Origin: DASZHJ01 sp963735465
GTDB taxonomy: Bacteria > Pseudomonadota > Alphaproteobacteria > ATCC43930 > CGMCC-115725
NCBI GenBank assembly: GCA_963735465.1
Contig: CAVTLA010000001.1
Coordinates: forward strand, 310,001-374,000
Length of the DNA: 64,000 bases
Direction: 5' to 3'
In this document: in pieces, positions 63,540 through 64,000 of the stretch
Layout: the number at the start of each line of letters is the position of its first letter
Numbering within the stretch: position 1 is the first letter of the stretch
Made by a program: the position numbers and the translations under genes
Notes under the pieces: generated by a model
What the model was told of the DNA's origin: nothing
The model's input: only the letters and a program-made list of their open reading frames with translations
The model's database searches: none

Positions 63540-64000
63540 GCGTCGTGGCCGCAATGCCGCGTCTCGCCGAGCGCGTGGCCAGCGTCGCGCCCTCGGCGAC
63601 GGTGGAGATGACCGAGCGCGTGCGCCTGGCGCGCGCCGCCGGCCGCGAGATCCTCGGATTGTCCAGCGGCGATCCCAACCTCGAGACCCATCCCGCGATC
63701 ATCGAGGCGGCGCACCGGGCCATGGTGAGCGGTGACACGCATTATGCTCCGGCAGCGGGAACGCCGGCGCTGCGAGCCGCCATCGCCCGGCGGCTCTCCG
63801 CCCGCTCCGGCGTCGCCTACGATGCCGGCGAGATCCTGGTGACGCCGGGCGGAAAATTCGCGGTGTTCGCCGCCTTCATGGCGGCGCTGGGGCCCGGCGA
63901 CGAGGTGGTGCTGCTGGATCCCTGCTGGGTCAGCTACGGCGCCGCCGTACGCCTGGCGGGTGGCGTGCCCGTGCGGGTTGCCGCCCTCGACACCATCGAT
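63536..64000 (+). CDS. class I/II PLP aminotransferase, cut by the window end
   Basis: The first 155 codons of a fold-type I aminotransferase (MSVVAAMPRLAERV start). GLSSGDPNLETHPAII, THYAPAAGTPALRAAIARR and ILVTPGGKFAVFAAFMAAL are the usual aspartate-aminotransferase-like N-terminal motifs, and LLDPCWVSYGAAVRLAGG follows. The PLP lysine and C-terminal domain lie beyond the window. It is coupled to the TetR gene. Confidence 0.85.
   Translation, partial: MSVVAAMPRLAERVASVAPSATVEMTERVRLARAAGREILGLSSGDPNLETHPAIIEAAHRAMVSGDTHYAPAAGTPALRAAIARRLSARSGVAYDAGEILVTPGGKFAVFAAFMAALGPGDEVVLLDPCWVSYGAAVRLAGGVPVRVAALDTID

Noticed and set aside
1..64000. CRISPR arrays, insertion sequences or phage genes
   Set aside because: No regularly spaced short direct repeats, transposase motifs, terminal inverted repeats with a transposase, or integrase-type genes were seen.

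Overview
The window is high-GC DNA (roughly two thirds G+C by eye) that is densely coded, with many ATGA start/stop overlaps. The gene set points to an alphaproteobacterium, most plausibly a Rhodospirillales- or Rhizobiales-like soil or plant-associated heterotroph. The indicators are an alpha/beta hydrolase beside a cysE-iscR-desulfurase operon, betaine-lipid genes btaA/btaB with an Agt-like glycosyltransferase, a fused QuiC dehydroshikimate dehydratase, several HAAT/Liv-type importers and a two-copy palindromic repeat of a kind common in this class. I saw no rRNA, CRISPR array, insertion sequence or phage gene.

Layout. (1) 0-7 kb is sulfur and Fe-S housekeeping: a hydrolase, then cysE, iscR, two different cysteine desulfurases, an A-type carrier, a shrunken HscA-like protein, a 2Fe-2S ferredoxin and mnmA, ending at a tRNA with CAT anticodon. 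A strong IscR-type operator lies before cysE. The scaffold gene iscU and the co-chaperone gene hscB are absent. (2) 7-15 kb holds a lipoprotein, a chemoreceptor, a frameshifted hybrid sensor kinase and an odd STAS-type gene. (3) 15-26 kb is a catabolic island: SDR, TauD-type dioxygenase, 2-hydroxyacid dehydrogenase, TetR regulator, Rieske oxygenase, amidohydrolase, a PotD-like binding protein with two permeases but no ATPase, and a GMC oxidoreductase. (4) 26-29 kb is a large secreted di-haem cytochrome. (5) 29-32 kb is a phosphate-starvation lipid-remodelling operon (agt-btaA-btaB) with a candidate Pho box.

(6) 33-37 kb is a three-gene phosphorelay: a CXXCH-containing sensor kinase, a REC-REC protein and a REC-kinase hybrid, with no DNA-binding output. 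(7) 37-44 kb looks like a hydroaromatic (shikimate/quinate) catabolic locus: aroE-like dehydrogenase, quiC, a GntR regulator broken by a frameshift, and two near-duplicate binding proteins. (8) 44.8-51.9 kb is a livHMGF importer followed by a Gfo/Idh oxidoreductase, a benzoylformate-decarboxylase-like enzyme and a hydrolase. (9) 51.9-55.5 kb is a translationally coupled PrpD / CitE-like lyase / CaiB CoA-transferase module. (10) 55.6-61.8 kb has two MFS transporters, a small secreted basic protein, HrpB helicase and a 50-residue membrane protein. (11) 61.8 kb to the end has a galB-like hydrolase, a TetR regulator and an aminotransferase cut by the window edge, preceded by a promoter with a perfect inverted repeat.

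Working together: the first block couples cysteine supply (CysE) to sulfur extraction and tRNA thiolation (MnmA). QuiC would yield protocatechuate and GalB belongs to the 4,5-cleavage route of protocatechuate/gallate, so two ends of one aromatic pathway may be present here, although the ring-cleavage genes are not. All functions come from reading motifs and recalling families; no database search was run.
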